A stretch of 64,000 nt of DNA from Silene latifolia (taxonomy: Eukaryota; Streptophyta; Magnoliopsida; Caryophyllales; Caryophyllaceae). The stretch spans positions 70,961,634 to 71,025,633 of the forward strand of contig NC_133537.1 in the NCBI RefSeq assembly GCF_048544455.1. Direction: 5' to 3'. Under the pieces are notes generated by a model. It saw only the letters and a program-made list of their open reading frames with translations. It was not told the DNA's origin and made no database searches. The translations under genes were made by a program, and so were the position numbers. Below, in pieces: positions 34,441 to 48,530 of the stretch (the stretch's first letter is position 1; each line of letters begins with the position of its first letter).

Positions 34441-37400
34441 GTCTAAAGTTGAATTTTAAAAATTTTTTACTTGCTCGTTAAAATTTTTATCGTAGGCGAT
34501 ATGGCTATGCCAATTTCTGCTGCTTCTCTTAATCCGACTCTTATGCCTACAGTTTTTATCCCTGATATGTCAAAATTGGATTTACTTGATGGTAAAAACT
34601 ATAGGATTTGGTCAGAAAAACTTGATTTTCTTTTAAGCCAGTTAAAGATAGATTATACTTTAACCAAAACTGAAGCACCAGAAAACAGTGAACGGGATTT
34701 TCCTGCAGATAGTAAAACTTGTCGTGGCATTTTACTGCACTATATGACGGAACCTTTATTTTTAATATATAGCAAGCTTGAAACCGCTAAAGACATCTGG
34801 GACGCTCTTAAAATAAAATATGGAACAGATGATTTTGGCACTAAAAAATACGCTTGCAATAGATGGTTAAATTTCCGTATAACTGATGATAAACCTGTGT
34901 TAGATCAAGTTCATGAGTATGAGACTTTATGTGCTGACATTATCGCGGAGGGTATGAAAATATGTGAAACTTTTCAAGCTAATTGTCTACTCGAGAAACT
35001 TCCTTTGTCTTGGCAGAATTATGTGCACTCTATGAAACACAAACAAAAGGATTTCACTCTTCTTGAGTTAGTGTCACACATCAAGATTGAAGAGCAAAAT
35101 CGAATCCAGTTAAGAGGTAAACAAGTTGATCATTCCTCTTCCAATGCCAATCTTGTTGAGACAAAAAATCGCAACAAGGGTCCTAGACGTAATAACAACA
35201 ACAACCACAACAACAAAGGACCAAACCAGATCCACGGAGTGAAAAAGCAAACAGATTTCAAACCCAAAAGGCCGTTCAAAGGAGAATGCTTCACTTGTGG
35301 TGAAACGGGTCATTCCGCAATTCTCGTCCGCAAGGATCCCAAGGAAAGTCAAAAACAAGCATCAAGCTCATCTCACCGAAACAGATGAAGTCATTCTTTG
35401 CCGTTGTATCGAGGTAAATCTGGTAAGCAACATCACAGAATGGGTTTTGGACACCGGAGCTACGAGTCACATATGTTGTGACAAAGAAGCATTCAAAGAA
35501 TATGTGCCAGAAACTAACGGACAATGCGTGTTCATGGGCAATTCTTGCACTACACGCGTTATTGGTAAGGGAAAGGTACAACTGAAGCTAACTTCCGGTA
35601 AAATTCTTGAACTTAATAATGTTCTTCACGTTCCAGAAATTCGTAGGAACCTTATTTGGGGTCTTTACTTAACAAGGCCGGTATAAAACTCACTTTTGAA
35701 TCCGACAAACTTGTACTCACTAGAAACAATAATATTGTTGGAAAAGGTTTTTGTAATGGCGGGCTTTTTGTGCTCGATGTGGTGACTATTAATAAAAACT
35801 CCACCACTTCTGTTTATCTCTTCTTGAGTCTATTACTTTATGGCATGCTAGATTAGGTCATATAAATGTTGATTATGTTAAAAAATTGAAACATCTTGAC
35901 CTTATACCTAGCTTTAGTAATACGGCTTTTGACAAATGTGAGATATGTGTAGAGGCTAAACATTCCAGGACACCATTTAATAGACAAGTCCATCGTGCCT
36001 CAACTCTTCTTGAATTAATCCATTCGGACTTGGGGGATTTCAGAAACACAATGAGCCGAGGAGGTAAGCGTTACTATATCACCTTTGTAGATGATTTTTC
36101 TAGATATACAAAAGTGTATTTGTTAAGTACAAAAGATGAAGCAGAACAAAAATTCATGATCTATAAAGCTGAAGTTGAGAATCAATTAGACCTTAAAATC
36201 AAACGTGTTAGGTCTGATAGGGGCGGTGAATATGATGGTTATCCACTTAAAAAATATTGTGAAGAAAATGGCATTATCCATGAGATCACCGCCCCATTCA
36301 CACCTCAACAAAACGGAATAGCCGAAAGGAAAAATCGGTCTTTGAAAGACATGATGAATGCTATGCTTATTAGTTCTGGTATGCCTACTAACATGTGGGG
36401 CGAGGCCATTCTTTCTGCTTGTTTTGTACCTAACAGAGTTCCACACAAAAAATTGGAAACTACTCCTTATGAGCTCTGGAAAGGCCACAAGCCTAATCTT
36501 AACTACCTCAAAGTGTGGGGGTGCTTGGGAAAAATTGGAATACCTGTATGCCAAAGAAGCAAAATTGGACCAAAAACAATCGACGGTATATTCATTGGTT
36601 ATGCTTCCAACAGCGCGGCCTACAGGTTTATTCTAAAGGATGGTTCAGGTTTTGGTTCTATTAAAGAATCTAGAGATGTTGTATTTTTTGAGAATATTTT
36701 TCCGATGAAAACTAACCCTGAACCTCGTTTACCACTTGTTTCCAATAATGTTGATAATGCTTCTACTAGTGCAGTAACTAATGCAGATGCAGTGACTGAA
36801 CCTAGAAGAAGCAAGAGGGCTAGAATAGCAAAAGATTTTGGCCCAGACTTTGAGACAAGTTTGGCAGAAAAAGAATTTCTTGATGAGGAGGACATTCGTG
36901 CCTATGTTCTAGAAAATGATCCGAGAACTTACAAGGAGGCCATGAATTCCATCGATTCTACTTTCTGGCTGGAAGCTATCAACAGTGAGATAGATTCTAT
37001 CAAAGGTAATAACACTTGGATTCTCACCGATCTGCCTAGAGGGTGTAAACCTCTAAGCAACAAATGGGTGTTCAAGAAGAAACTCAATCCCGATGGATCT
37101 ATCGACAAATATAAAGCTAGATTGGTTGTATGTGGTAATCGACAAACCAAAGGTTTGGATTTCTTTGACACTTATTCTCCTGTTACTAAAGTTGCTACTA
37201 TTAGGGCTTTAATTGCACTAGCTTCTATACATGATCTATTTGTGCATCAAATGGACGTTAAGACAGCTTTTTTGAACGGAGACTTGAACGAAGAAATATA
37301 CATGAAGCAACCAGAGGGTTGTGTAATTTCAGGACAAGAAGACAAGGTATGTAAACTGGTTAGATCATTATATGGTCTAAAGCAAGCTCCGAAGCAATGG

Positions 37401-39018
37401 TATGACAAATTTCATCAAACTATTACATCTTATGGTTTTCATGTAAATGATTCGGATGCCTGCGTATATGCTAAAAGTGACAAAGATGGTTGTGTCATTG
37501 TGTGTCTGTATGTTGATGACATGCTCATTTTTGGGACTAATATGAAAGTTATCAATGACACCAAAGCCTTCTTAAGCTCTCGTTTTGACATGAAAGACCT
37601 AGGTGAAGCCAATGTTATTCTTGGTATAAAAATTTCTAGGACCAAATGGGGTTTGAGTCTGGATCAGTCACATTATGTTGAGAAAATTCTTAAAAGATTT
37701 GACTGTTTTGATTGTGCACCAGTCAAAACCCCATATGATCCTAGTATACACCTAAAAAAGAATGAGGGTGTCAGTGTGAACCAAGAAGAATATGCTAAGA
37801 TAATTGGCAGTGTCATGTTTTTAATGAATTATACAAGACCAGACATTGCTTATACGGTAAGTCGTCTTAGCAGGTATACACATAGTCCAAATCAGTCACA
37901 CTTGAATGCTTTATATAGACTTCTAAAATACCTTAGGGGAACAATGGATTGAGGTTTGCACTATTCCAAATCACCATGTGTTTTAGAAGGATATTGTGAT
38001 GCTAATTGGGTGTCTGATAATGATGAGATTCATTCTACTAGTGGATATGTGTTTACTTTGGCTAGTGGTGCTATCTCTTGGAAATCTTCTAAACAGAGTT
38101 GTATTGCAAAATCAACAATGGAATCTGAGTTTATTGCTTTAGAATTGGCAGGTCAGGAAGCCGAGTGGCTAAGGAACCTGTTAGCAGACATTCCATTGTG
38201 GGGGAGACCGGCTCCATCAGTTTCAATGCATTGCGATTCTCAAGCGACCATTGGTGTGGAGGGCAATCAAGCTTACAACGGAAAGAGGAGGCATATACGC
38301 TTGAGACATGCTATAGTGAGGAATCGATCGAAATAATGTGATATCACTGGATTATGTAAAATCGGAGAGGAATATTGCGGATCCTCTCACGAAAGGCCTC
38401 TGCAGAAAATTAGTGCTGGAGTCAGCACGAGGAATGGGTCTAAAGCCTATTGGGAGTGAATCGTGATGGGGCTCCCCCACTTGGGTTTACCAAGTTCAAT
38501 GGGTCAAACGAAGTCACGAGGATCTCATGTTGTAATACTACTACCATTCCATTTTAATAAAAGTGATGTAGTATTCTTTTATATTGTGATTATTTCTGTC
38601 AAGTGAGGAAGGTTGAGCTAAGCTCTTAATAAGTCCATAGTCCTTGTTTAAGGATGGTTTGTGACAGTTAAACCTGATGGACTTACCTATGTGAATGTGG
38701 GGGAAATGCCCTACCCCCTATGAGGTCTTTAGGCTTTAAGACCTCTAGAGCGTTCACGAGAACCCAGGCATGTGAGGGGCACCTTTTATGACATTTCGCG
38801 AGGACGAACACAGATTTGAATGCAGGTTTGTGCGCAGTTATCCGTTACAAACCACCGTGGAGAGTCCAATGCCGAGAGCAACTCAATACGGCTGTAGCAG
38901 GTAATTGTATGCACTGGGTGACAATTCAATTCCTCAGGAACATTGTCATCTTAAGACTTACGTTCCGTTGCCCTAATCAGCTATTTCTCTTCTTCTTCTT
39001 TTGAATCATGTGGGGGAT
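34441..39018 (+). mobile_element. Copia internal region, first copy
   Basis: In order: gag (from about 34501; [11 protein letters not shown] zinc knuckle near 35290), protease ([13 protein letters not shown] near 35443), integrase (CEICVEAKHSRTPF near 35935; SDRGGEYDGY near 36213; TPQQNGIAERKNRS near 36300), reverse transcriptase (NKWVFKKKLNPDGS near 37060; [14 protein letters not shown] near 37372; [11 protein letters not shown] near 37503) and RNase H (YCDANWVSD near 37993; [15 protein letters not shown] near 38090). A 3' non-coding part ends in a GTGGGGGAT polypurine tract before LTR 2. All parts are recognisable and mostly open, with a few breaks. The sequence just after LTR 1 (GTCTAAAGTTGAA) is not the usual TGGTATCAGAGC primer site. 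Confidence 0.92.
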
Positions 39019-39184
39019 TGTTGGAAATATTACTTAGTTATGCTTCAAAAGAATCCCACATTGATAAAATATGTTGGAGTATTATAGTTTATAAGTGATC
39101 TGTTATATTGGACTACTAGATATGTAGTGGTAAAGGGCCCGTACAGCCACACACGCGCGCGCGCACGCCACGCCACGCCGGGCT

Positions 39185-39218
<34 letters not shown>

Positions 39219-39833
39219 ACGGGCACGGGCACGGGCACGGGCACGGGCACGGGGCTCTGGGCTCTGGGCTCTGGTAGAGCACCTGCGGTGCGAGCCGTAG
39301 GCCGTTTTTGGAAGTACGATCACTTATTCTCTATAATATTTTTGCACTAATTCCGAAATTGATTACTCAGTCTTTTAGAGAATTTTTGCGTCTTTTCTAA
39401 ACTGAAAGTGCAGTCTTCTATGGCTGACTTTCGTGCTTTACAATACTGATTTTGCAGTCTTCGAAAAGCTATTTACGAGACACTTTAATGCGGTTCTGGA
39501 TCCTTCCTACATCTACTATATATACTACCTTTCTCTACCTTCTCAGAACACACAACACAACTTTTCTCTCTTCTCTCTATCTGTCTCTATACAATATAAT
39601 TCCATAGCTGATTTTGGGCAACGTTCTGTTACTACTCCTCAATCCGAGTCTTTGTCGTACACCTTAGGCTCGGAAGTCGTGTAACCCTGGGGGTTGGTTG
39701 CCAAGAGGCCGTGTGTATCGAGCGGGGCAAATTCAACTTTAGGGGCAGTGATTCTCATCACGCCACGCTTCTATCTCTCGCTGGTTCTGTAAGTTTTACC
39801 GTTCATTGTTTTCGTAATAGTGATACGCCTACT
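39019..39833 (+). repeat. LTR 2 (shared middle LTR) of the tandem copia
   Basis: It starts TGTTGGAAATATTAC and ends close to ATACGCCTACT. It acts as 3' LTR of the first internal copy and 5' LTR of the second. The hexamer array is five GGGCTC then six GGGCAC (39185-39250). Confidence 0.92.
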
Positions 39834-42800
39834 GAGTCTAAAGTTGAATTTTAAAAATTTTTTACTTGCTCGTTAAAATTTTTATCGTAGGCGATATGGC
39901 TATGCCAATTTCTCGCCGCTTCTCTTAATCCGACTCTTATGCCTACAGTTTTTATCCCTGATATGTCAAAATTGGATTTACTTAATGGTAAAAACTATAG
40001 GATTTGGTCAGAAAAACTTGATTTTCTTTTAAGCCAGTTAAAGATAGATTATACTTTAACCAAAATCAAGCACCGTAAAAATGTTGAACGGGATTTTTCT
40101 ATGCAGATAGTAAAACTTGTCGTGGCATTTTACTGCACTATATGACGGAACCTTTATTTTTAATATATAGCAAGCTTGAAACCGCTAAAGACATCTGGGA
40201 CGCTCTTAAAATAAAATATGGAACAGATGATTTTGGCACTAAAAAATACGCTTGCAATAGATGGTTAAATTTCCGTATAACTGATGATAAACCTGTGTTA
40301 GATCAAGTTCATGAGTATGAGACTTTATGTGCTGACATTATCGCGGAGGGTATGAAAATATGTGAAACTTTTCAAGCTAATTGTCTACTCGAGAAACTTC
40401 CTTTGTCTTGGCAGAATTATGTGCACTCTATGAAACACAAACAAAAGGATTTCACTCTTCTTGAGTTAGTGTCACACATCAAGATTGAAGAGCAAAATCG
40501 AATCCAGTTAAGAGGTAAACAAGTTGATCATTCCTCTTCCAATGCCAATCTTGTTGAGACAAAAAATCGCAACAAGGGTCCTAGACGTAATAACAACAAC
40601 AACCACAACAACAAAGGACCAAACCAGATCCACGGAGTGAAAAAGCAAACAGATTTCAAACCCAAAAGGCCGTTCAAAGGAGAATGCTTCACTTGTGGTG
40701 AAACGGGTCATTCCGCAAAATTCTGTCCGCAAGGATCCCAAGGAAAGTCAAAAAACAAGCATCAAGCTCATCTCACCGAAACAGATGAAGTCATTGCTGC
40801 CGTTGTATCCGAGGTAAATCGGTAAGCAACATCACGAGAATGGGTTTTGGACACCGGAGCTACGAGTCACATATGTTGTGACAAAGAAGCATTCAAAGAA
40901 TATGTGCCAGAAACTAACGGACAATGCGTGTTCATGGGCAATTCTTGCACTACACGCGTTATTGGTAAGGGAAAGGTACAACTGAAGCTAACTTCCGGTA
41001 AAATTCTTGAACTTAATAATGTTCTTCACGTTCCAGAAATTCGTAGGAACCTTATTTCAGGGTCTTTACTTAACAAGGCCGGTATAAAACTCACTTTTGA
41101 ATCCGACAAACTTGTACTCACTAGAAACAATAATATTGTTGGAAAAGGTTTTTGTAATGGCGGGCTTTTTGTGCTCGATGTGGTGACTATTAATAAAAAC
41201 TCCACCACTTCGTTTATCTTCTTTGAGTCTATTACTTTATGGCATGCTAGATTAGGTCATATAAATGTTGATTATGTTAAAAAATTGAAACATCTTGACC
41301 TTATACCTAGCTTTAGTAATACGGCTTTTGACAAATGTGAGATATGTGTAGAGGCTAAACATTCCAGGACACCATTTAATAGACAAGTCCATCGTGCCTC
41401 AACTCTTCTTGAATTAATCCATTCGGACTTGGGGGATTTCAGAAACACAATGAGCCGAGGAGGTAAGCGTTACTATATCACCTTTGTAGATGATTTTTCT
41501 AGATATACAAAAGTGTATTTGTTAAGTACAAAAGATGAAGCAGAACAAAAATTCATGATCTATAAAGTCAAGTTGAGAATCAATTAGACCTTAAAATCAA
41601 ACGTGTTAGGTCTGATAGGGGCGGTGAATATGATGGTTATCCACTTAAAAAATATTGTGAAGAAAATGGCATTATCCATGAGATCACCGCCCCATTCACA
41701 CCTCAACAAAACGGAATAGCCGAAAGGAAAAATCGGTCTTTGAAAGACATGATGAATGCTATGCTTATTAGTTCTGGTATGCCTACTAACATGTGGGGCG
41801 AGGCCATTCTTTCTGCTTGTTTTGTACCTAACAGAGTTCCACACAAAAAATTGGAAACTACTCCTTATGAGCTCTGGAAAGGCCACAAGCCTAATCTTAA
41901 CTACCTCAAAGTGTGGGGGTGCTTGGGAAAAATTGGAATACCTGTATGCCAAAGAAGCAAAATTGGACCAAAAACAATCGACGGTATATTCATTGGTTAT
42001 GCTTCCAACAGCGCGGCCTACAGGTTTATTCTAAAGGATGGTTCAGGTTTTGGTTCTATTAAAGAATCTAGAGATGTTGTATTTTTTGAGAATATTTTTC
42101 CGATGAAAACTAACCCTGAACCTCGTTTACCACTTGTTTCCAATAATGTTGATAATGCTTCTACTAGTGCAGTAACTAATGCAGATGCAGTGACTGAACC
42201 TAGAAGAAGCAAGAGGGCTAGAATAGCAAAAGATTTTGGCCCAGACTTTGAGACAAGTTTGGCAGAAAAAGAATTTCTTGATGAGGAGGACATTCGTGCC
42301 TATGTTCTAGAAAATGATCCGAGAACTTACAAGGAGGCCATGAATTCCATCGATTCTACTTTCTGGCTGGAAGCTATCAACAGTGAGATAGATTCTATCA
42401 AAGGTAATAACACTTGGATTCTCACCGATCTGCCTAGAGGGTGTAAACCTCTAAGCAACAAATGGGTGTTCAAGAAGAAACTCAATCCCGATGGATCTAT
42501 CGACAAATATAAAGCTAGATTGGTTGTATGTGGTAATCGACAAACCAAAGGTTTGGATTTCTTTGACACTTATTCTCCTGTTACTAAAGTTGCTACTATT
42601 AGGGCTTTAATTGCACTAGCTTCTATACATGATCTATTTGTGCATCAAATGGACGTTAAGATGACTTTTTGAACGGAGACTTGAACGAAGAAATATACAT
42701 GAAGCAACCAGAGGGTTGTGTAATTTCAGGACAAGAAGACAAGGTATGTAAACTGGTTAGATCATTATATGGTCTAAAGCAAGCTCCGAAGCAATGGTAT

Positions 42801-44412
42801 GACAAATTTCATCAAACTATTACATCTTATGGTTTTCATGTAAATGATTCGGATGCCTGCGTATATGCTAAAAGTGACAAAGATGGTTGTGTCATTGTGT
42901 GTACGTATGTTGATGACATGCTCATTTTTGGGACTAATATGAAAGTTATCAATGACACCAAAGCCTTCTTAAGCTCTCGTTTTGACATGAAAGACCTAGG
43001 TGAAGCCAATGTTATTCTTGGTATAAAAATTTCTAGGACCAAATGGGGTTTGAGTCTGGATCAGTCACATTATGTTGAGAAAATTCTTAAAAGATTTATT
43101 TGTTTTGATTGTGCACCAGTCAAAACCCCATATGATCCTAGTATACACCTAAAAAAGAATGAGGGTGTCAGTGTGAACCAAGAAGAATATGCTAAGATAA
43201 TTGGCAGTGTCATGTTTTTAATGAATTATACAAGACCAGACATTGCTTATACGGTAAGTCGTCTTAGCAGGTATACACATAGTCCAAATCAGTCACACTG
43301 GAATGCTTTATATCGACTTCTAAAATATCTTAGGGGAACAATGGATTGGGGTTTGCACTATTCCAAATCACCATGTGTTTTAGAAGGATATTGTGATGCT
43401 AATTGGGTGTCTGATAATGATGAGATTCATTCTACTAGTGGATATGTGTTTACTTTGGCTAGTGGTGCTATCTCTTGGAAATCTTCTAAACAGAGTTGTA
43501 TTGCAAAATCAACAATGGAATATGAGTTTATTGCTTTAGAATTGGCGGTCGAAGCCGAGTGGCTAAGGAACTTTGTTGCGGACATTCCATTGTGGGGAGA
43601 CCGGCTCCATCGGTTTCAATGCATTGCGATTCTCAAGCGACCATTGGTGTGGCGGGCAATCAAGCTTACAACGGAAAGAGGAGGCATATACGCTTGAGAC
43701 ATGCTATAGTGAGGAATCGATCGAAATAATGTGATATCACCTGGATTATGTAAAATCGGAGAGGAATATTGCGGATCCTCTCACGAAAGGCCTCTGCAGA
43801 AAATTAGTGCCGGAGTCAGCACGAGGAATGGGTCTAAAGCCTATTGGGAGTGAATCGTGATGGGGCTCCCCCACTTGGGTTTACCAAGTTCAATGGGTCA
43901 AACGAAGTCACGAGGATCTCATGTTGTAATACTACTACCATTCCATTTTAATAAAAGTGATGTAGTATTCTTTTATATTGTGATTATTTCTGTCAAGTGA
44001 GGAAGGTTGAGCTAAGCTCTTAATAAGTCCATAGTCCTTGTTTAAGGATGGTTTGTGACAGTTAAACCTGATGGACTTACCTATGTGAATGTGGGGGAAA
44101 TGCCCTACCCCCTATGAGGTCTTTAGGCTTTAAGACCTCTAGAGCGTTCACGAGAACCCAGGCATGTGAGGGGCACCTTTTATGACATTTCGCGAGGACG
44201 AACACAGATTTGAATGCAGGTTTGTGCGCAGTTATCCGTTACAAACCACCGTGGAGAGTCCAATGCCGAGAGCAACTCAATACGGCTGTAGCAGGTAATT
44301 GTATGCACTGGGTGACAATTCAATTCCTCAGGAACATTGTCATCTTAAGACTTACGTTCCGTTGCCCTAATCAGCTATTTCTCTTCTTCTTCTTTTGAAT
44401 CATGTGGGGGAT
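39834..44412 (+). mobile_element. Copia internal region, second copy
   Basis: Same order and nearly the same sequence as the first copy: gag with CCHC knuckle (near 40687), protease [10 protein letters not shown] (near 40850), integrase, reverse transcriptase (YVDDMLIFG near 42907), RNase H (near 43390) and the same 3' non-coding tail with GTGGGGGAT before LTR 3. It too is broken at a few places, mostly different from those in the first copy. It ends in LTR 3. Confidence 0.92.
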
Positions 44413-45233
<821 letters not shown>

Positions 45234-45458
45234 CTCAAAACCAGGGTACCCACAATATGAATATTGCTTATCAATCATATAAAAAGGATAACTTATATTT
45301 AAATTACCACATTTTTTGGGTATACAATCTCCAAAATGATTGGCTGATAAAGAAAAGTAAAGTTTGAGCTGCAAGAAAAATGTTAGCTTGAACATCAAGT
45401 TATTACAGTTTGAGAAACAACATAATCTGATCATTTCTAAAACTAGTAAATGGAACAA
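45234..45458 (-). pseudogene. LRK10-like receptor gene, GUB_WAK_bind N-terminal piece
   Basis: The minus-strand frame reads CIPKKCGNLNISYPFYM and QYSYCGYPGFE, the start of the galacturonan-binding domain (GUB_WAK_bind) found at the front of LRK10-like and WAK-like receptor kinases, where it faces the cell wall. A hydrophobic stretch upstream (KLTFFLQLKLYF) may be what is left of the signal peptide, but the true start is unclear. The reading frame runs straight into the CTCAA duplication and the copia insertion at 45233, and resumes at 33579 with VSCKDDNFPYINIS. The host gene is dead: it is split, and its kinase exons are missing from this window. Confidence 0.8.
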
Positions 45459-45949
45459 GATACAATATAATTGAAGAAGATGTATAGAGTAAGAGGGGTA
45501 ATGTTTAAGGTATAGTTAGGACTTTGATAAGTTGACTTGAGGTACTCCACAAGACCATAACTTATCATCTGGACCTGATAGTTGACTCGATCAGTTGAGT
45601 TGGTAGTCTTTGCCTACTTGTATAGTTGTATTTGGATATTCACCCTAATTTCTCACGTGGAAGCACCGATCCACAAATAACATAAAAGTAAAATAAATCG
45701 CTTAAGCTAAATAAAATTGACACTTGACATAAGCCAAAACTTATGGCAAAACCGAGGTAAAAGCGTAAACACAAGTCGAACTGACTAGACTCCACCGAAA
45801 ATAGCTAGTGTCACCAAAAAAGAAATAGTGCCAGTACAACATAGTTTAATCAAATGCATTTTGCTTGAAACAACAACAATTGGTCCAACAGAAGAGTCAA
45901 AACAGGATATAACACAAATAGCATTGTATCAGTCGTATGTATAAATGTT
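45459..45949. other. Intergenic, no gene seen
   Basis: AT-rich sequence between the LRK10-like remnant and the small minus-strand gene. A few short direct repeats of GTTGACT occur (45529-45595). I see no transposon ends or coding. Confidence 0.6.
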
Positions 45950-46384
45950 CTAATATTGTTCCAATAGTTTTCCTTCAGGAATGGCTACAAGCATGGGACG
46001 CCATGGTCGCTTTATAAACCGAAAACGAACACCTGGCGAAACAGAAACCTTGCTAACCACCCTTCTACCTCTCCTACTACCACTACTCTTACTTTCCTTC
46101 ATTATTGCATTTGCAGAAGAAACTTGTTGATGATGATCATCATCATCATCATTTTTCTTCATATCCAATAAGCTTGAAGATAGCAAATCTACCAAAGTAC
46201 TCCTGCCGACTGTCGGTTCATTGTTAATGATACGCTGCCTCAGGGAACTTGGAGCCGGTTGTTTTTTTCTGTCAGTGCTTTTGGAATTATGTAGGAGCGT
46301 CGCTAGAGTCATACGCCGGTGGCCTGACAGTGGGGTTCGAGTCGGGCTATAGTTGATGACTCCTATCTTTCGAAATGTAGACAT
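45950..46384 (-). CDS. Small hypothetical protein, 144 residues, single exon
   Basis: A complete frame from ATG at 46384 to a stop at 45950. The protein is basic, with MSTFRKIGVINYSPTRTPLS at the start, a serine-rich middle, an acidic/His run (DDDDDHHQQ, from a GAT-type trinucleotide repeat at 46130-46151), a basic patch SGSRRGRRVVSKVSVS and a conserved-looking tail VRFRFIKRPWRPMLVAIPEG. No signal peptide or membrane segment is evident. A TATA-like CTATAAAAA lies at 46434-46426, about 45 bases before the ATG, which supports a real gene. I do not recognise the family and assign no function. It could be a nuclear or regulatory small protein, but that is only a guess from the composition. Confidence 0.6.
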   Translation of the reverse strand: MSTFRKIGVINYSPTRTPLSGHRRMTLATLLHNSKSTDRKKQPAPSSLRQRIINNEPTVGRSTLVDLLSSSLLDMKKNDDDDDHHQQVSSANAIMKESKSSGSRRGRRVVSKVSVSPGVRFRFIKRPWRPMLVAIPEGKLLEQY

Positions 46385-46425
46385 TTTGGTGGGTTGTGTA
46401 TAAATTAAAGTTTGCTGCTTGCTGG

Positions 46426-46434
46426 TTTTTATAG
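46426..46434 (-). promoter_or_regulatory. TATA-box candidate for the 144-residue gene
   Basis: The minus strand reads CTATAAAAA about 45 bases upstream of the start codon. Position and sequence suit a plant TATA box with a short leader, though this is motif evidence only. Confidence 0.45.
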
Positions 46435-46439
46435 ATGAT

Positions 46440-47133
46440 CATTGTATAAGACTAGAAGTTCAAATTCAAAATTGTAAGGGAATGATTATGGTTTATAGGA
46501 GTGAGGGGGAAGATGGTGATTGTGTCTTGGGATTTATGTCCACATTTCAAGTACCAAAGATTATCTCATTGCTAAAAGTAAGCTAAAAGATTAAGCACGC
46601 CCAATCATTGCTCCATTTTTGTGCTTCCTTTCTCACTCATTTTGGCTCTACTACTGATTTTTCCTAACATGGGGCGGTTCAGTTGTGTATTAGGACTAGA
46701 GTACCGTTGTGAAATAACAATCTATTTATGTTTTTACCATACTTAAAACGGAAACAAGAAACAAGAATTTGTGTTTGTGTTTGCTTGGAATAACAAATCT
46801 TTTTTATAACATAAAATAATAATGATACATAGTACATCCGAATATATCAAGTCTGACATAGGGAGAAATAAAAGACGAGAAACCTTCAATTTGACTATGA
46901 GATATTAATGCAAACCAAATGTTGCCTCCTTAATAGTAGTATTATTTGATTCTAAAAGCGGGATTAAACAACCTAACCGTCGAACAATCTAAGCCAAGCT
47001 TCAAGATTTAATTCAATAACAACCTGAATGGAAAGAGAAAACGATAGAAATAACGACCTTTGGCGCACGTCGTTATTTGTTAGGAATTATATGTCAATTT
47101 CCACTTTAAACCCAATTCCGATAAAACACATAC
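46440..47133. other. Intergenic, no gene seen
   Basis: About 700 bases 5' of the small gene. AT-rich, with no open frame of interest and no repeat ends that I can define. Confidence 0.55.
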
Positions 47134-47142
47134 AAATAATTA

Positions 47143-48530
47143 GGCCAAATAACCAAATTGGTAAAAAAAGTGGAGAGTAGTTGTCAAATTGGTAAAAAAA
47201 GTCTCATTTGTGACAAATAGGTAAAAAAACTTAAGGAAATGTGACAAATTGGCAAAAAAACTCTATTACTTTATTTAATTTGTTATACCTAGAACAATTT
47301 GACTAAAATACCCTTACTAAAGTCAACCAACGACTCACGAAATCTAACCGAAAACCATAAGAATAGATGACCAAATGAAGTTTACAACTAGACCTGATAA
47401 ACGGGTCAATCGAGTCGGGTTTGGGTCGGACAAATTCGGGTTGGGTCATTTCAGCTTATCATATTATCGGGTTAGTTCGGGTTGGGTAGAGTTGAGTTGT
47501 TTTTGGTGCTTTTCGGGTATGTTACCATGTTGGTCGGGTAAGTTTCAAATCAAGCGGGTCGAGATATTTCGGGCCAAAATCATATTTGGGTCAATGGTTA
47601 AGAGAAAAAAAGTACGTTTAATATTATTACTTATTTTTAGTTTAATTTTGATAATTAATTCTTTATTTTAACGTAAATTATAATTAGTGTGCTTTTAAAT
47701 TAGTCATTTATTTGTTCAATGAGAGTTAAATTTTTCGCCTCATTTTCGGGTCGGGGTTTCAAATTTGGTCATTTCGAGTCGGGACAGTTCCTAGTCAACA
47801 ATGTTCGGGTCGCGTCGGGTCAATCGGGCTTTGGGTCAAATTTGGGAGTTGTAGTTCGGGTCAATTTTGGATTTTGGGTTAGCCTTTTCGAGTTGAGTTA
47901 ATCGGGTCAGGTCGGTTTTTCCACGTCTACTTACAAGGTAAACCCGAACTAACTTGACTTTTTTCGCGGTTTGGGCGTCCTATCATCTTAAGAACCCGCA
48001 CGCGACCCGAAGACTGTTGGTCGACCTATTTTAATATTGAGGCCCAAAACTAAGCCCTACTAGGCTCGAAAATGAAAATCGGATTATTTTTCTTATTTAA
48101 TATTTCATTAATTTATATATCTATCTGAGGTGAAATATTAAAAATCAATATTTATGAGTATTTTTTTATCTAAATATTTATGGATATAAATGATTATGGA
48201 TCTAATCGTTTTTTTTTTTCAAATTATTCAAGTAAGAGAAAAAACGTATTTAACAACGTTAGATCGAATTTGGGTTAGGTTTGTTAATTTTAAGTTTTGA
48301 GTCATAGTTGCGAATGACGAGTCTTGGATAATGGTTTTTTAGTTTACTAACTCGACAAGGGTAGTTTTGTCAAATCTAGTTGCAATAATAGATTATGTGT
48401 TAAAAGTAAATTTTTTTTGGCCAATTTGTCACATTTTATTAGTTTTTTTACCAATTTGTCACATGTGAAACTTTTTTTACCAATTTGGCAACAACCCTCC
48501 ACTTTTTTTACCAATTTGGTAATTTGGCCC
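47143..48530. mobile_element. MULE-like non-autonomous element, 1.39 kb
   Basis: Terminal inverted repeats of about 115 bp: the left end GGCCAAATAACCAAATTGG and the reversed right end GGGCCAAATTACCAAATTGG continue matching through three TTGGTAAAAAAA-type words. An exact 9-bp target duplication, AAATAATTA, flanks it at 47134-47142 and 48531-48539. Long inverted repeats plus a 9-bp duplication indicate the Mutator superfamily. The interior (47380-47960) is a degenerate CGGGTC/GGGTT-rich stretch with no transposase, so the element cannot move on its own. Confidence 0.85.
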
